A program made the translations under genes and the position numbers. A stretch of DNA of 64,000 nucleotides from JASLQO01 sp002327525 (GTDB lineage: Bacteria > Pseudomonadota > Gammaproteobacteria > Pseudomonadales > Azotimanducaceae): NCBI GenBank assembly GCA_030744435.1, contig JASLQO010000018.1, positions 62,001 to 126,000 on the forward strand, in the 5' to 3' direction. Each line of letters opens with the position of its first letter. Within the stretch, counting starts at the first letter, position 1. The notes beneath the pieces were generated by a model, which was given only the letters and a program-made list of their open reading frames with translations, did no database searches and had not been told where the DNA came from. Shown piece after piece: positions 16,894-25,090 of the stretch.

Positions 16894-17418
16894 ATGCGCC
16901 TCACCACGAAAGGACGGTACGCAGTCACCGCCATGCTGGACGTCGCCCTGCACCGCTCGGAGGGGCCGGTAAGCGTGGTGGACGTGGCCGGACGCCAGGG
17001 TATTTCTCCCGCCTACCTCGAACAGCTGTTCGGCAAGATGAAAAAAGCCGGATTGCTGATCAGTGTGCGCGGCCCCGGCGGCGGCTATCAACTCAAACGC
17101 AGTGGTGATGCGATCAGCATATCCGACATCATCGCATCGGTTGGGGAGGGGGTGGATGCGACGCGTTGTCATGGCGCTGCGGACTGTCAGGATGGATTGG
17201 CATGCCTGACTCACGATCTGTGGTTCGAACTGTCAGAGGAGATAGATGTATTCCTGCGCGGTGTGACGCTGGCAAAGCTCGCCAATCGACACACAGTACG
17301 CGCGGTCGCCTCGCGCCAGGACGAACAGCTGTTTATCGATCGCGGCTCTGAAGCGGATCCCGCGCGCGAATCCGCGCGTACTAAAGATGGGCGTCGCATA
17401 GCAGCGCGGCACGTGTAG
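16894..17418 (+). CDS. iscR: Fe-S cluster regulator IscR
   Basis: Rrf2-family transcription factor that senses Fe-S status. 174 residues: winged helix in residues 1-65 (MRLTTKGRYAVTAMLDVA, RGPGGGYQL) and the [2Fe-2S] ligands Cys92, Cys98, Cys104 and His107 in RCHGAADCQDGLACLTH, as in E. coli. The C-terminal tail from about 135 is longer and more polar than usual. Probably self-repressing through the site at 16815. iscS follows after 15 bp. Confidence 0.97.
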   Translation: MRLTTKGRYAVTAMLDVALHRSEGPVSVVDVAGRQGISPAYLEQLFGKMKKAGLLISVRGPGGGYQLKRSGDAISISDIIASVGEGVDATRCHGAADCQDGLACLTHDLWFELSEEIDVFLRGVTLAKLANRHTVRAVASRQDEQLFIDRGSEADPARESARTKDGRRIAARHV

Positions 17419-17433
17419 GTCAGGAACCGCATC

Positions 17434-18582
17434 GTGAGCAAGGCGATCTATCTCGACTATTCTGCGACTACGCCCGTCGACCCGCGGGTCGCGCAGAAGA
17501 TGAGCGGATGTCTGCTGGTGGAAAGCACCTTCGGCAACCCTGCATCCAGATCTCACGTGTTTGGCTGGGAAGCAGAAGAGGCGGTGGAAAGTGCGCGGGC
17601 ACAGGTTGCCAGACTGCTGAATGCCGACCCGCGGGAAATCGTCTGGACCTCCGGCGCCACAGAGTCTGACAACCTGGCCATCAAGGGCGTGGCTGAGGGT
17701 TCCAGTAAGCGGCACGTTATCACCTCGGCGGTCGAGCATAAGGCTGTACTTGACACCTGTCTGTATCTCGAACAGAAGGGCTTCGAAGTTACCTATCTCA
17801 TCCCGGGTGGCGATGGTGTCGTACAGCCAGAACAGGTGGCCGAAGCGCTGCGGCCGGACACGCTGATCGTGTCCATCATGCACGTCAACAACGAGATCGG
17901 CGTGATCAACGATGTGGAGGCCATCGGCCGTGTGTGCCGAGACGCGGGTGTGTTGTTTCACACAGATGCTGCGCAGAGCGCCGGGAAACTGCCGCTCGAC
18001 GTCGGCGAGATGCCCATCGACATGATCTCCTTGTGCGCGCACAAGATATATGGGCCGAAGGGAGTGGGCGTGTTGTATGTGCGCAGAGATCCTCCGGTGA
18101 ATCTCACAGCACAGATTCATGGCGGCGGGCACGAGCGCGGCATGCGATCAGGGACGTTGCCAACCCACCAGATCGTGGGCATGGGCGAGGCCTGCGAGAT
18201 CATGGGTGAGGTGATGGCGGGTGAAAATGAGCGCATTCTCGGTTTGCGGCAACGGCTGTGGTCGCACCTGTGCCAGCTGCCTGGCACGGTGCTCAACGGC
18301 CACGAGACACAGCGTGTGCCGGGTAACCTCAACGTCGCTTTCGAGGGCGTTGATGGCGAAACGCTACTGATGGCGCTGGATGACGTGGCTGTCTCCAGTG
18401 GCTCGGCGTGCACGTCCGCGAGCGTCGAACCGTCATACGTGCTGAACGCCATTGGTGTGCCCGATGAGCTCGCGCACGCGAGCCTGCGCTTGACGGTGGG
18501 TCGATTTACGACTCCGGAAGAAGTGGACTACGCCGCCAAACGGGTGGTCGAAGTAGTGAGTGGATTGCGCCGCCAGAGTTAG
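17434..18582 (+). CDS. iscS: Cysteine desulfurase IscS
   Basis: PLP enzyme that removes sulfur from cysteine for Fe-S clusters and tRNA thiolation. 382 residues, slightly shorter than E. coli IscS. PLP lysine Lys204 in CAHKIYGPKG; catalytic Cys326 in SSGSACTSAS; cofactor-binding SGATESDN near residue 70 and HTDAAQ near 177. GTG start at 17434 after a CAGGAA site. The expected iscU, iscA, hscBA and fdx do not follow: the next gene is ndk, 122 bp on with its own promoter. Confidence 0.97.
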   Translation: MSKAIYLDYSATTPVDPRVAQKMSGCLLVESTFGNPASRSHVFGWEAEEAVESARAQVARLLNADPREIVWTSGATESDNLAIKGVAEGSSKRHVITSAVEHKAVLDTCLYLEQKGFEVTYLIPGGDGVVQPEQVAEALRPDTLIVSIMHVNNEIGVINDVEAIGRVCRDAGVLFHTDAAQSAGKLPLDVGEMPIDMISLCAHKIYGPKGVGVLYVRRDPPVNLTAQIHGGGHERGMRSGTLPTHQIVGMGEACEIMGEVMAGENERILGLRQRLWSHLCQLPGTVLNGHETQRVPGNLNVAFEGVDGETLLMALDDVAVSSGSACTSASVEPSYVLNAIGVPDELAHASLRLTVGRFTTPEEVDYAAKRVVEVVSGLRRQS

Positions 18583-18607
18583 TGTAGACAGATACCGGTT
18601 TCCAGGC

Positions 18608-18635
18608 GGGACACTCGAGACCAAATGCGTATAAT
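18608..18635 (+). promoter_or_regulatory. Candidate sigma70 promoter of ndk
   Basis: A perfect TATAAT at 18630-18635, 16 bp after GGGACA (18608-18613; four of six TTGACA bases). It lies about 70 bp before the ndk start in the iscS-ndk gap and suggests ndk is not simply part of the isc operon. Confidence 0.55.
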
Positions 18636-18704
18636 ACGCGCCCGCAGTCGGGCACCAATTTCCAAGTTTTCAATCACCTACGGTGCCTTAATCCGGAGAC
18701 ATCA

Positions 18705-19133
18705 ATGGCAGTAGAACGGACGTTTTCCATCGTCAAACCCGACGCGGTGGCAGGCAATCACATCGGCGAGATCTATGCACGCTTCGAGGCCGGGGGCTTG
18801 CGCATCGTCGCCTCGAAGATGCTGCGCCTGTCCGAGGAGCAGGCAGCCGGATTCTATGCCGAACACCACGGCAAACCGTTTTACGATACGCTGGTGGAAT
18901 ACATGACCTCCGGGCCCGTAGTGGTGCAGGTGCTCGAGGGTGAGGACGCCATCGCGCAAAACCGAAAACTGATGGGTGCGACCAATCCAGCGGAAGCCGA
19001 AGCCGGCTCCATCCGCGCCGATTTTGCACAATCCATTGACGCCAACGCAGTGCACGGATCCGACGCCTCGGAATCGGCAGCGCGCGAGATCGCGTATTTC
19101 TTCGCCGATGCCGAGATCTGGCCACGGGACTGA
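18705..19133 (+). CDS. ndk: Nucleoside diphosphate kinase
   Basis: Transfers the gamma-phosphate of ATP to other nucleoside diphosphates. 142 residues; phosphorylated His117 lies in NAVHGSD, and ERTFSIVKPDAV at the N-terminus and RKLMGATNP are family marks. CCGGAG precedes the ATG. rlmN follows after 5 bp, an order shared with E. coli. Confidence 0.98.
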   Translation: MAVERTFSIVKPDAVAGNHIGEIYARFEAGGLRIVASKMLRLSEEQAAGFYAEHHGKPFYDTLVEYMTSGPVVVQVLEGEDAIAQNRKLMGATNPAEAEAGSIRADFAQSIDANAVHGSDASESAAREIAYFFADAEIWPRD

Positions 19134-19138
19134 GTGCG

Positions 19139-20266
19139 ATGAAAGCACCGGCACGGACAAACCTGCTGGACCTCGACCGCGCCAGTTTGGAGCAATACTT
19201 CGAACGGGCCGGGCACAAACCGTTCCGCGCACGTCAGATGCTGAAATGGATCTATCACCAGGGAATCGTAGATTTCGGCGCGATGACCGATCTGTCGAAG
19301 TTCCAGCGCGCGTGGCTGAACGAGACAGCCGAGGTTCGTATCCCCGAAGTCGTCACACGACTCGAATCCCGGGACGGCACCACCAAGTGGGTGGTGCGAG
19401 CCGCCAATGGCAACTGTGTCGAAACGGTGCTCATCCCGGATCGGGGTCGCAACACGTTGTGTGTTTCCTCCCAGGTCGGCTGTATACTCGACTGCACGTT
19501 CTGCTCCACCGGGAAGCAGGGCTTCAATGGCAATCTCTCCACCGGCGAGATTGTGGGTCAGGTGTTGCTGGCGGATGCATTCCTCCAGGTGCGTGGCGAA
19601 AGCGTCTCCAACGTGGTGCTCATGGGTATGGGCGAACCGCTCCTCAATTTCGCTGCCGCGATACCCGCCACCAACATCATGATGGACGATCTGGCGTTCG
19701 GAATATCGAAGCGACGTGTCACGATCAGCACCGCCGGTGTGGCGCCGGCCATCTACGAGATGGCGAAAGTGACCGATGTGTCACTCGCGGTTTCTCTGCA
19801 CGCGCCGAACGACGAGTTGCGTGACCAGCTGGTGCCGCTCAACAAAAAGTATCCGCTCGCCGAACTGCTCGATGCCTGCAACCACTATGTGGAAGGGCTC
19901 GGGGAGCGGCGTAATCTCACTATGGAATACACACTGATTCGGGGCGTGAACGATCGCATCGCGCATGCGCGCGAGCTTGCCAATCTGCTGCGCGACGTAC
20001 GCTGCAAGATTAATCTCATACCATTCAATCCTTTCCCGGATTCGGGATTCGAACGGCCGGATGAGCCATCGATCCGCGCCTTTCAGACCTATCTGCTGAA
20101 TGCCGGCTACGCCACCATGCTGCGCACGACCCGTGGCGAGGACATCAACGCGGCCTGCGGACAACTCGTGGGACAGGTGCAGGATCGCACCAGGCGCCAG
20201 GAGCGTCATCGCACCAGGATCGAGTGCGTCGAGAAGAGCGACGTGGAGGAGGCGCGGGTATCATGA
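19139..20266 (+). CDS. rlmN: Dual-specificity RNA methyltransferase RlmN
   Basis: Radical-SAM enzyme that methylates C2 of A2503 in 23S rRNA and A37 of some tRNAs. 375 residues. The cluster motif C115-x3-C119-x2-C122 lies in GCILDCTFCSTGKQG. The other catalytic cysteine is Cys340 in DINAACGQL, and MGMGEPLLNF binds SAM. The C-terminal 25 residues are Arg/Glu-rich. The stop overlaps the pilF ATG (ATGA at 20263). Confidence 0.98.
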   Translation: MKAPARTNLLDLDRASLEQYFERAGHKPFRARQMLKWIYHQGIVDFGAMTDLSKFQRAWLNETAEVRIPEVVTRLESRDGTTKWVVRAANGNCVETVLIPDRGRNTLCVSSQVGCILDCTFCSTGKQGFNGNLSTGEIVGQVLLADAFLQVRGESVSNVVLMGMGEPLLNFAAAIPATNIMMDDLAFGISKRRVTISTAGVAPAIYEMAKVTDVSLAVSLHAPNDELRDQLVPLNKKYPLAELLDACNHYVEGLGERRNLTMEYTLIRGVNDRIAHARELANLLRDVRCKINLIPFNPFPDSGFERPDEPSIRAFQTYLLNAGYATMLRTTRGEDINAACGQLVGQVQDRTRRQERHRTRIECVEKSDVEEARVS

Positions 20267-21012
20267 ATCTGCGTGGCTGCCTGTTGATCTCCATTGTGTT
20301 CCTCGGTGGCTGTGTCACTGAAATCACGGGCGGCCTGCCGCCACCGCTTCCGGCGGAAGACCGCATCAAGGCAAATCTCGATCTCGCGCGCGGGTATCTG
20401 GGTAAACGCGACTGGATCAGGGCGAGGGCACCGCTCGACCGGGCACTGGGCATAGACCCCCGGTCAGTGGAAACGCTGGTGCTTTTCGGTGTGCTGTACG
20501 AAAGTCAGGGCGATCCGGGGCTCGCGGAAGAGCACTACAGGCGAGCGCTGGAAGAGGATCCGGGCAATTCCCAGGCGCTCAACAACTTCGGTGCCTACCT
20601 GTATCGGCAGGCGCGCTTCGAGGAAGCCCTGACATTGCTACGCCGGCTCGTTGGCAACACGCAATACCGAATGCGGGCTCAGGCATACGAGAATCTCGGT
20701 CTGGCTGAGCTTGCGGCGGGAGATCCGAGTGCTGCGGAGTCAGCATTCGTACGCGCACTGCAACTGGACTACCGCCAGGTACGGAGCACGCTGGAGCTGG
20801 CGGATCTGCACTTTCAGCGTGGCGATTTACGGATGGCGCGTGAGTTTTACGATACCTATCTGAATCAGGCATCCCAGACCTCACGCAGCCTCTGTGTGGG
20901 TGTACATTTGGCCGGTGCCGAAGGAGACAACGACAAGCGCGCGAGCTATGCAATGGCCCTGGAAAACCTCTATCCGGAGACGGCCCGGGAATGCGGGGTA
21001 CCTTCAGGGTGA
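20263..21012 (+). CDS. pilF: Type IV pilus assembly/stability lipoprotein PilF (PilW)
   Basis: Outer-membrane lipoprotein that helps the PilQ secretin localise and assemble. 249 residues: lipoprotein signal peptide with lipobox LGGC (Cys17), then about five TPR-like helix pairs (LDLARGYLGKRDWIRARAPL, VLFGVLYESQGDPGLAEEHY and later copies). The ATG at 20263 overlaps the rlmN stop. It lies between rlmN and rodZ, its usual place; no other pilus genes are in the window. Confidence 0.93.
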   Translation: MNLRGCLLISIVFLGGCVTEITGGLPPPLPAEDRIKANLDLARGYLGKRDWIRARAPLDRALGIDPRSVETLVLFGVLYESQGDPGLAEEHYRRALEEDPGNSQALNNFGAYLYRQARFEEALTLLRRLVGNTQYRMRAQAYENLGLAELAAGDPSAAESAFVRALQLDYRQVRSTLELADLHFQRGDLRMAREFYDTYLNQASQTSRSLCVGVHLAGAEGDNDKRASYAMALENLYPETARECGVPSG

Positions 21013-21926
21013 GTGACGACGGCAAACTCGACGAGAGTCCAAGTATTGGCCCGGGGGGCGCGCTGCGTGTGGCCCGGGAGCGCCTGGGCGTTTCAGCGCG
21101 GGAAGTAGCCGACGTGCTCAATTTACCCATTCGTGTGGTGGACGCCATCGAAGCCAACGATGCGGCGCGCATGCCAGCGCCCGTGTTCGCCCGCGGCTAC
21201 ATCCGTGCCTACGCGCGATTGATGGAGATGGATGCGGAGACGTTAGTTGCGGGATTCGAGCTCGGTGCTGTGGCACCCGAACCCGTTCGCGATGCCGCAG
21301 TATCGGTGTACCGTCATCAGCGGATTCTGGTCATCGCCGCAGGCATCCTCATATTGCTGCTGGTCATCGCACTGCTCGTGTGGGTGGTGATGCTGATCGC
21401 AGACGAGGCGAGCGAGGCATCGGCGGTGGAAGGCTCTCCGGCCGTGGATCAGGAGAGCCTCGCTCCACGAACGGTAGCAGCGCCGGCCCCGGCCCTGCCG
21501 CGGCCACGAATCGTCGTCCCCGAAAGTACCGAAAGCAGGCGCGAAATTGAGCAACGGGCCGGGCAGGAAGCCGGACTGGTTCAGGAACAGACGCCGCCCG
21601 CGGCAATTGCGCAGGAGAGCCCCGAATTCAGGGGTCGCGCGGCCGATGCGTTGCCCGAGGGCAGTAGACGCATCACGGCTGATGGCGATGATGTTCTCAC
21701 CATGGAATTCAGTGAAGACTGTTGGGTGGAAGTCAGCGATACGCAGGGTCGCAATATCTACAGCGACCTCAGTCGTGCGGGTGATCAACTGCGCCTCGTC
21801 GGGAACGCGCCGTTCAGAGTGCTACTCGGTTACGCCCCCGGCGTGAAGTTGGCCTACAACGGAGAGAGCATTCCGCTCAGTCCGCACACGCGCAATAACC
21901 TCACCCGCCTGGTTCTGGGGCAATAA
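21009..21926 (+). CDS. rodZ: Cytoskeleton/cell-shape protein RodZ
   Basis: Links MreB filaments to the membrane during cell elongation. 305 residues: cytoplasmic helix-turn-helix near residues 12-75 (GGALRVARERLGVSAREVADVL), one membrane segment near 105-127, a Pro/Glu-rich periplasmic linker, and a C-terminal domain (DVLTMEFSEDCWVEVSDTQG). The GTG at 21009 overlaps the pilF stop (GTGA); an ATG at 20991 would add six residues and cannot be excluded. In E. coli ispG follows; here hisS does. Confidence 0.92.
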   Translation: MSDDGKLDESPSIGPGGALRVARERLGVSAREVADVLNLPIRVVDAIEANDAARMPAPVFARGYIRAYARLMEMDAETLVAGFELGAVAPEPVRDAAVSVYRHQRILVIAAGILILLLVIALLVWVVMLIADEASEASAVEGSPAVDQESLAPRTVAAPAPALPRPRIVVPESTESRREIEQRAGQEAGLVQEQTPPAAIAQESPEFRGRAADALPEGSRRITADGDDVLTMEFSEDCWVEVSDTQGRNIYSDLSRAGDQLRLVGNAPFRVLLGYAPGVKLAYNGESIPLSPHTRNNLTRLVLGQ

Positions 21927-21927
21927 G

Positions 21928-23193
21928 GTGTTTCAATCCGTACGCGGTATGCGCGACATTCTGCCGGCGGATGCCAGACGCTGGCGCGAAGTGGAAAAGG
22001 TCGTAACCTCCACTCTGCTCGGCTACGCCTATGAGGAGATCGAGCTGCCGTTGATCGAACACACGGAGCTGTTTGCCCGCGGTGTCGGTGAGGCGACGGA
22101 TGCGGTCGAAAAGGAGATGTACAGCTTTCACGATCGTGACGGTGAGAGCATCGCGCTACGCCCGGAGGGGACCGCGGGGTGTGCGCGTGCGCTGATGCAA
22201 AACGGGCTGCTGTACAATCAAACGCAGCGTGTCTTCTACAGCGGCCACATGTTCCGTTATGAAAGGCCGCAAAGGGGTCGCTACAGACAGTTCTATCAGA
22301 TCGGTGCCGAGGCCTTCGGCCTGGCGGGTGCGGAACCGGATGCGGAGCTGATCCAGATGGGTTGGTCGTGCTGGCAACGGCTTGGTGTTGAAAACGACGT
22401 GCGTCTCGAGCTCAATACCATCGGCTCGGGCAGCGTACGCACCGCGTACCGCAGGGCACTGGTGGATTACCTCACACCGCATCGCGAGGCGCTGGATCCC
22501 GACTCGCAACGGCGCCTTGAGAGTAATCCCATGCGCATTCTCGATTCCAAGAGCGAGACCACGCGCGCCGTTGCCGCAAATGCACCGCGTCTCACGGAAT
22601 TTCTCGATGAGGCAAGCATCCAACACTACGAGCGGGTCAAGGAACTGCTGGCGGCGATGGACATTCCGTTCGTCGAAAACCCACAGCTCATGCGTGGACT
22701 GGACTACTACACGGACACCGTTTTCGAGTGGATCACGGATCGGTTGGGTGCCCAGGGCACCATCTGCGCCGGCGGCCGGTACGACAATCTGGTGGAGCAT
22801 CTGGGTGGTCCGGCGACTCCAGGTTCCGGATTCGCCATCGGACTGGATCGTGTCGTGCTGCTGCATGAAGAAGTGAATGCCCCTGGGGACGAGGGAGCGG
22901 CCGACGTCTACTGCTGTGTCATGACGACGGAACACACCGCGTGGGTGTTTGATTGGGTGGAAAGATTGCGCCGAGCCGTGCCACGCCTCAGAATCCGCAT
23001 GCACCTCGGCGGCGGTAAGCTGAAGAATCAGTTCAAGCGTGCAGATCAGTCGGGCGCGCGCTGGGCGCTGGTTGTCGGCGAGGATGAAGTGGCCAACCGG
23101 AGGGTGGGTCTCAAACACCTGCGCGAGGGCGGGCAGCAGGAGCAGGTCGATTTCGAGACGCTGCTCGCGCGCCTGACGGAAACGAGTAACTAG
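21928..23193 (+). CDS. hisS: Histidyl-tRNA synthetase
   Basis: Class II synthetase that charges tRNA-His. 421 residues. Motif 1 region (SVRGMRDILPADARRW), motif 2 with FRYERPQRGRYRQFYQIGAE near 110, the histidine-specific segments RGLDYYTDTVFEW and CAGGRYDNL near 255-290, and a C-terminal anticodon-binding domain. GTG start at 21928, one base after the rodZ stop, with a CTGGGG site. Confidence 0.98.
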   Translation: MFQSVRGMRDILPADARRWREVEKVVTSTLLGYAYEEIELPLIEHTELFARGVGEATDAVEKEMYSFHDRDGESIALRPEGTAGCARALMQNGLLYNQTQRVFYSGHMFRYERPQRGRYRQFYQIGAEAFGLAGAEPDAELIQMGWSCWQRLGVENDVRLELNTIGSGSVRTAYRRALVDYLTPHREALDPDSQRRLESNPMRILDSKSETTRAVAANAPRLTEFLDEASIQHYERVKELLAAMDIPFVENPQLMRGLDYYTDTVFEWITDRLGAQGTICAGGRYDNLVEHLGGPATPGSGFAIGLDRVVLLHEEVNAPGDEGAADVYCCVMTTEHTAWVFDWVERLRRAVPRLRIRMHLGGGKLKNQFKRADQSGARWALVVGEDEVANRRVGLKHLREGGQQEQVDFETLLARLTETSN

Positions 23194-23211
23194 AGAATTT
23201 CGGAGACGAGC

Positions 23212-23838
23212 GTGTCGGATACGCTGAACGAAGAAGAACAGATAGAACAGCTGAAGAAGTGGTGGGATGAGAACGGAACCTCGCTGCTGGTGGGCCTGGT
23301 GCTGGCGGTCGGTGCTGTCGTCGGCTGGCGGTGGTATGACGCCAGCCAGGCACGCGCCGTGGAGGAGGCTTCGCAGCTGTACGACAGTTTCGTCAACGCC
23401 GAGGGCGAGGCCCGTATAAGTCTCGGCACGCAGATCGACGAACGCATCCCCGCTACCAGTTACCAGGTGCTGAGCCTCTTCTATCGTGCGCGCGAGGCCC
23501 ACGACGCGGGCGATGTGGAAGCAACGGAAGCCTTGTTACGCGAAGCGCTGGCGGCCGCACCCGATGCCACCCTGGCGGACCTGGCGCGGCTGCGACTGGC
23601 GCGCGTGGTGCAGCAACTCGAGCGTTCGGACGAAGCGCTGACGACGCTCTTTGAGATTCGCAGCAGCGGCTTCAGAACGCACGCGCTCGAGTTGAAAGGG
23701 GACATCCACATGGCACGCAAGGAGCGCACGCTGGCGCACGAAGCCTACCGTGAGGCGGTGGAAGCACTCGCTGAGAACGAGAACCGTCCGGTGTTGGAAA
23801 TGAAGATGCACGATACGGCGGATGCGGCCAGTGCGTAA
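23212..23838 (+). CDS. yfgM: SecYEG ancillary subunit YfgM
   Basis: Membrane-anchored TPR protein that works with PpiD at the Sec translocon. 208 residues: cytoplasmic N-terminus (EEEQIEQLKKWWDENG), one membrane segment near 24-43, then periplasmic TPR-like helices. GTG start after CGGAGAC. Its 3' end overlaps bamB by up to 17 bp, matching the conserved hisS-yfgM-bamB-der order. Confidence 0.94.
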   Translation: MSDTLNEEEQIEQLKKWWDENGTSLLVGLVLAVGAVVGWRWYDASQARAVEEASQLYDSFVNAEGEARISLGTQIDERIPATSYQVLSLFYRAREAHDAGDVEATEALLREALAAAPDATLADLARLRLARVVQQLERSDEALTTLFEIRSSGFRTHALELKGDIHMARKERTLAHEAYREAVEALAENENRPVLEMKMHDTADAASA

Positions 23839-25063
23839 GGCGGTAGCTCTCCTGGGTCTCACCTTGCTCGTCTCAGGATGCAGCTGGTTCACCTGGCTGC
23901 CGTGGGTAGACGAGGATGAGGAAGATGTCGACGAGCTGGAACCGGCGGCACTGGTCAGGTTCGATGAGGAGGTCGAAGTCGAACGGCTGTGGAAGAGCCG
24001 CGTTGGCGATGGCCTGGGAAGCAAGTACATCCGCCTCAGTCCGATAATAGTCGCCGATCGCATTTTCGCGGTGGATGGCTATGGCGTTGTTGCCTCGTTC
24101 GATCGCTTCACCGGCAAGGAAATCTGGGAAGTGCGGATCGACGAACGCGACAGGGGTTTCATGAGCGTGTTCAACTTCTTCGATCGCACGGACGAGAGTT
24201 TTGTCAGCGGCGGCGTCGGAGCGGGTGATGGCCATGTTCTGATCGGCCTGACATCCGGAGAAGTGGTGGCGCTCGCCGTCTCCGACGGATCCGTGAACTG
24301 GCGTGTCAATGTTGGCAGCGAAGTGCTCAGCAAGCCCGCCGTGAGCAGAGGCAAGGTCTATCTGCAGACCATAGACGGCCGGCTCATGGCCCTCGACGCC
24401 GATACAGGTAAGTCGATCTGGAGCTTTGATAATCAGGTGCCGATTCTGACATTACGCGGTACCGCTTCTCCGATGGTCGCCGGCGACATCGTTTACGCCG
24501 GGTTTGCCAACGGCATGTTGATGGCCTTTCAGAGTGACACCGGAGAACCGGTATGGGAACACCGGGTGCAGCTGCCGGAGGGGCGCTCCGAACTCGACCG
24601 TATGGTGGATGTCGACGGGCAGCCGCTGCTGTCGGGACCGCTGATTTATGTCTCGGCGTACAACGGCGAATTGAAGGCGCTGCGCCGTGAAGATGGTCAG
24701 CCGGTATGGGCCCGCGAATACGGGAGCTATCTCAATCTGGTGGAAGGCTATAGCCAGGTGTATCTGGTAGATGGCATCGATTCGGTCTTCGCGATTGACA
24801 CCTCTTCGGCCGAAACGGTTTGGACACAGGAGGCCCTGTATCGCAGGAAGCTGACCAGTCCCGTGGCGTTTAGCAACTACCTGCTGGTGGGCGACGACGA
24901 GGGTTACCTGCACGTGCTGGCGCAGTCGGACGGCCGTTTCGTCGGCCGGCGCAAACTGGACGGAGAGGGTTTGCGTTCGGAGATGGTGGTTGCCGAAGGC
25001 CGCACCGTCTACGTGCTCACCAACGGTGGCTCGTTGCAGGCAGTCGAAATATCGGTACGCTGA
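23822..25063 (+). CDS. bamB: Outer-membrane assembly lipoprotein BamB
   Basis: Lipoprotein subunit of the BAM complex that inserts beta-barrel proteins. 413 residues; signal peptide with lipobox VSGC (Cys20), then an eight-bladed propeller with repeats such as GKEIWEVRID, GSVNWRVNVG, GKSIWSFDN and GEPVWEHRV. The ATG at 23822 overlaps yfgM by 17 bp; an in-frame GTG at 23831 would shorten the signal peptide by three residues. Confidence 0.96.
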   Translation: MRPVRKAVALLGLTLLVSGCSWFTWLPWVDEDEEDVDELEPAALVRFDEEVEVERLWKSRVGDGLGSKYIRLSPIIVADRIFAVDGYGVVASFDRFTGKEIWEVRIDERDRGFMSVFNFFDRTDESFVSGGVGAGDGHVLIGLTSGEVVALAVSDGSVNWRVNVGSEVLSKPAVSRGKVYLQTIDGRLMALDADTGKSIWSFDNQVPILTLRGTASPMVAGDIVYAGFANGMLMAFQSDTGEPVWEHRVQLPEGRSELDRMVDVDGQPLLSGPLIYVSAYNGELKALRREDGQPVWAREYGSYLNLVEGYSQVYLVDGIDSVFAIDTSSAETVWTQEALYRRKLTSPVAFSNYLLVGDDEGYLHVLAQSDGRFVGRRKLDGEGLRSEMVVAEGRTVYVLTNGGSLQAVEISVR

Positions 25064-25090
25064 AAGGGTACACGTTGGAAGGCTTGAACG

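Noticed and set aside
20035..20062. TTCGGGATTCGAACGG resembling a tRNA T-arm
   Set aside because: It lies within the rlmN coding sequence and there are no matching acceptor or anticodon stems nearby.
22156..23502. Long open frame (448 codons) antisense to hisS and yfgM
   Set aside because: It mirrors clearly coding genes on the other strand, has no family motifs, and is the kind of shadow frame expected in GC-rich DNA.
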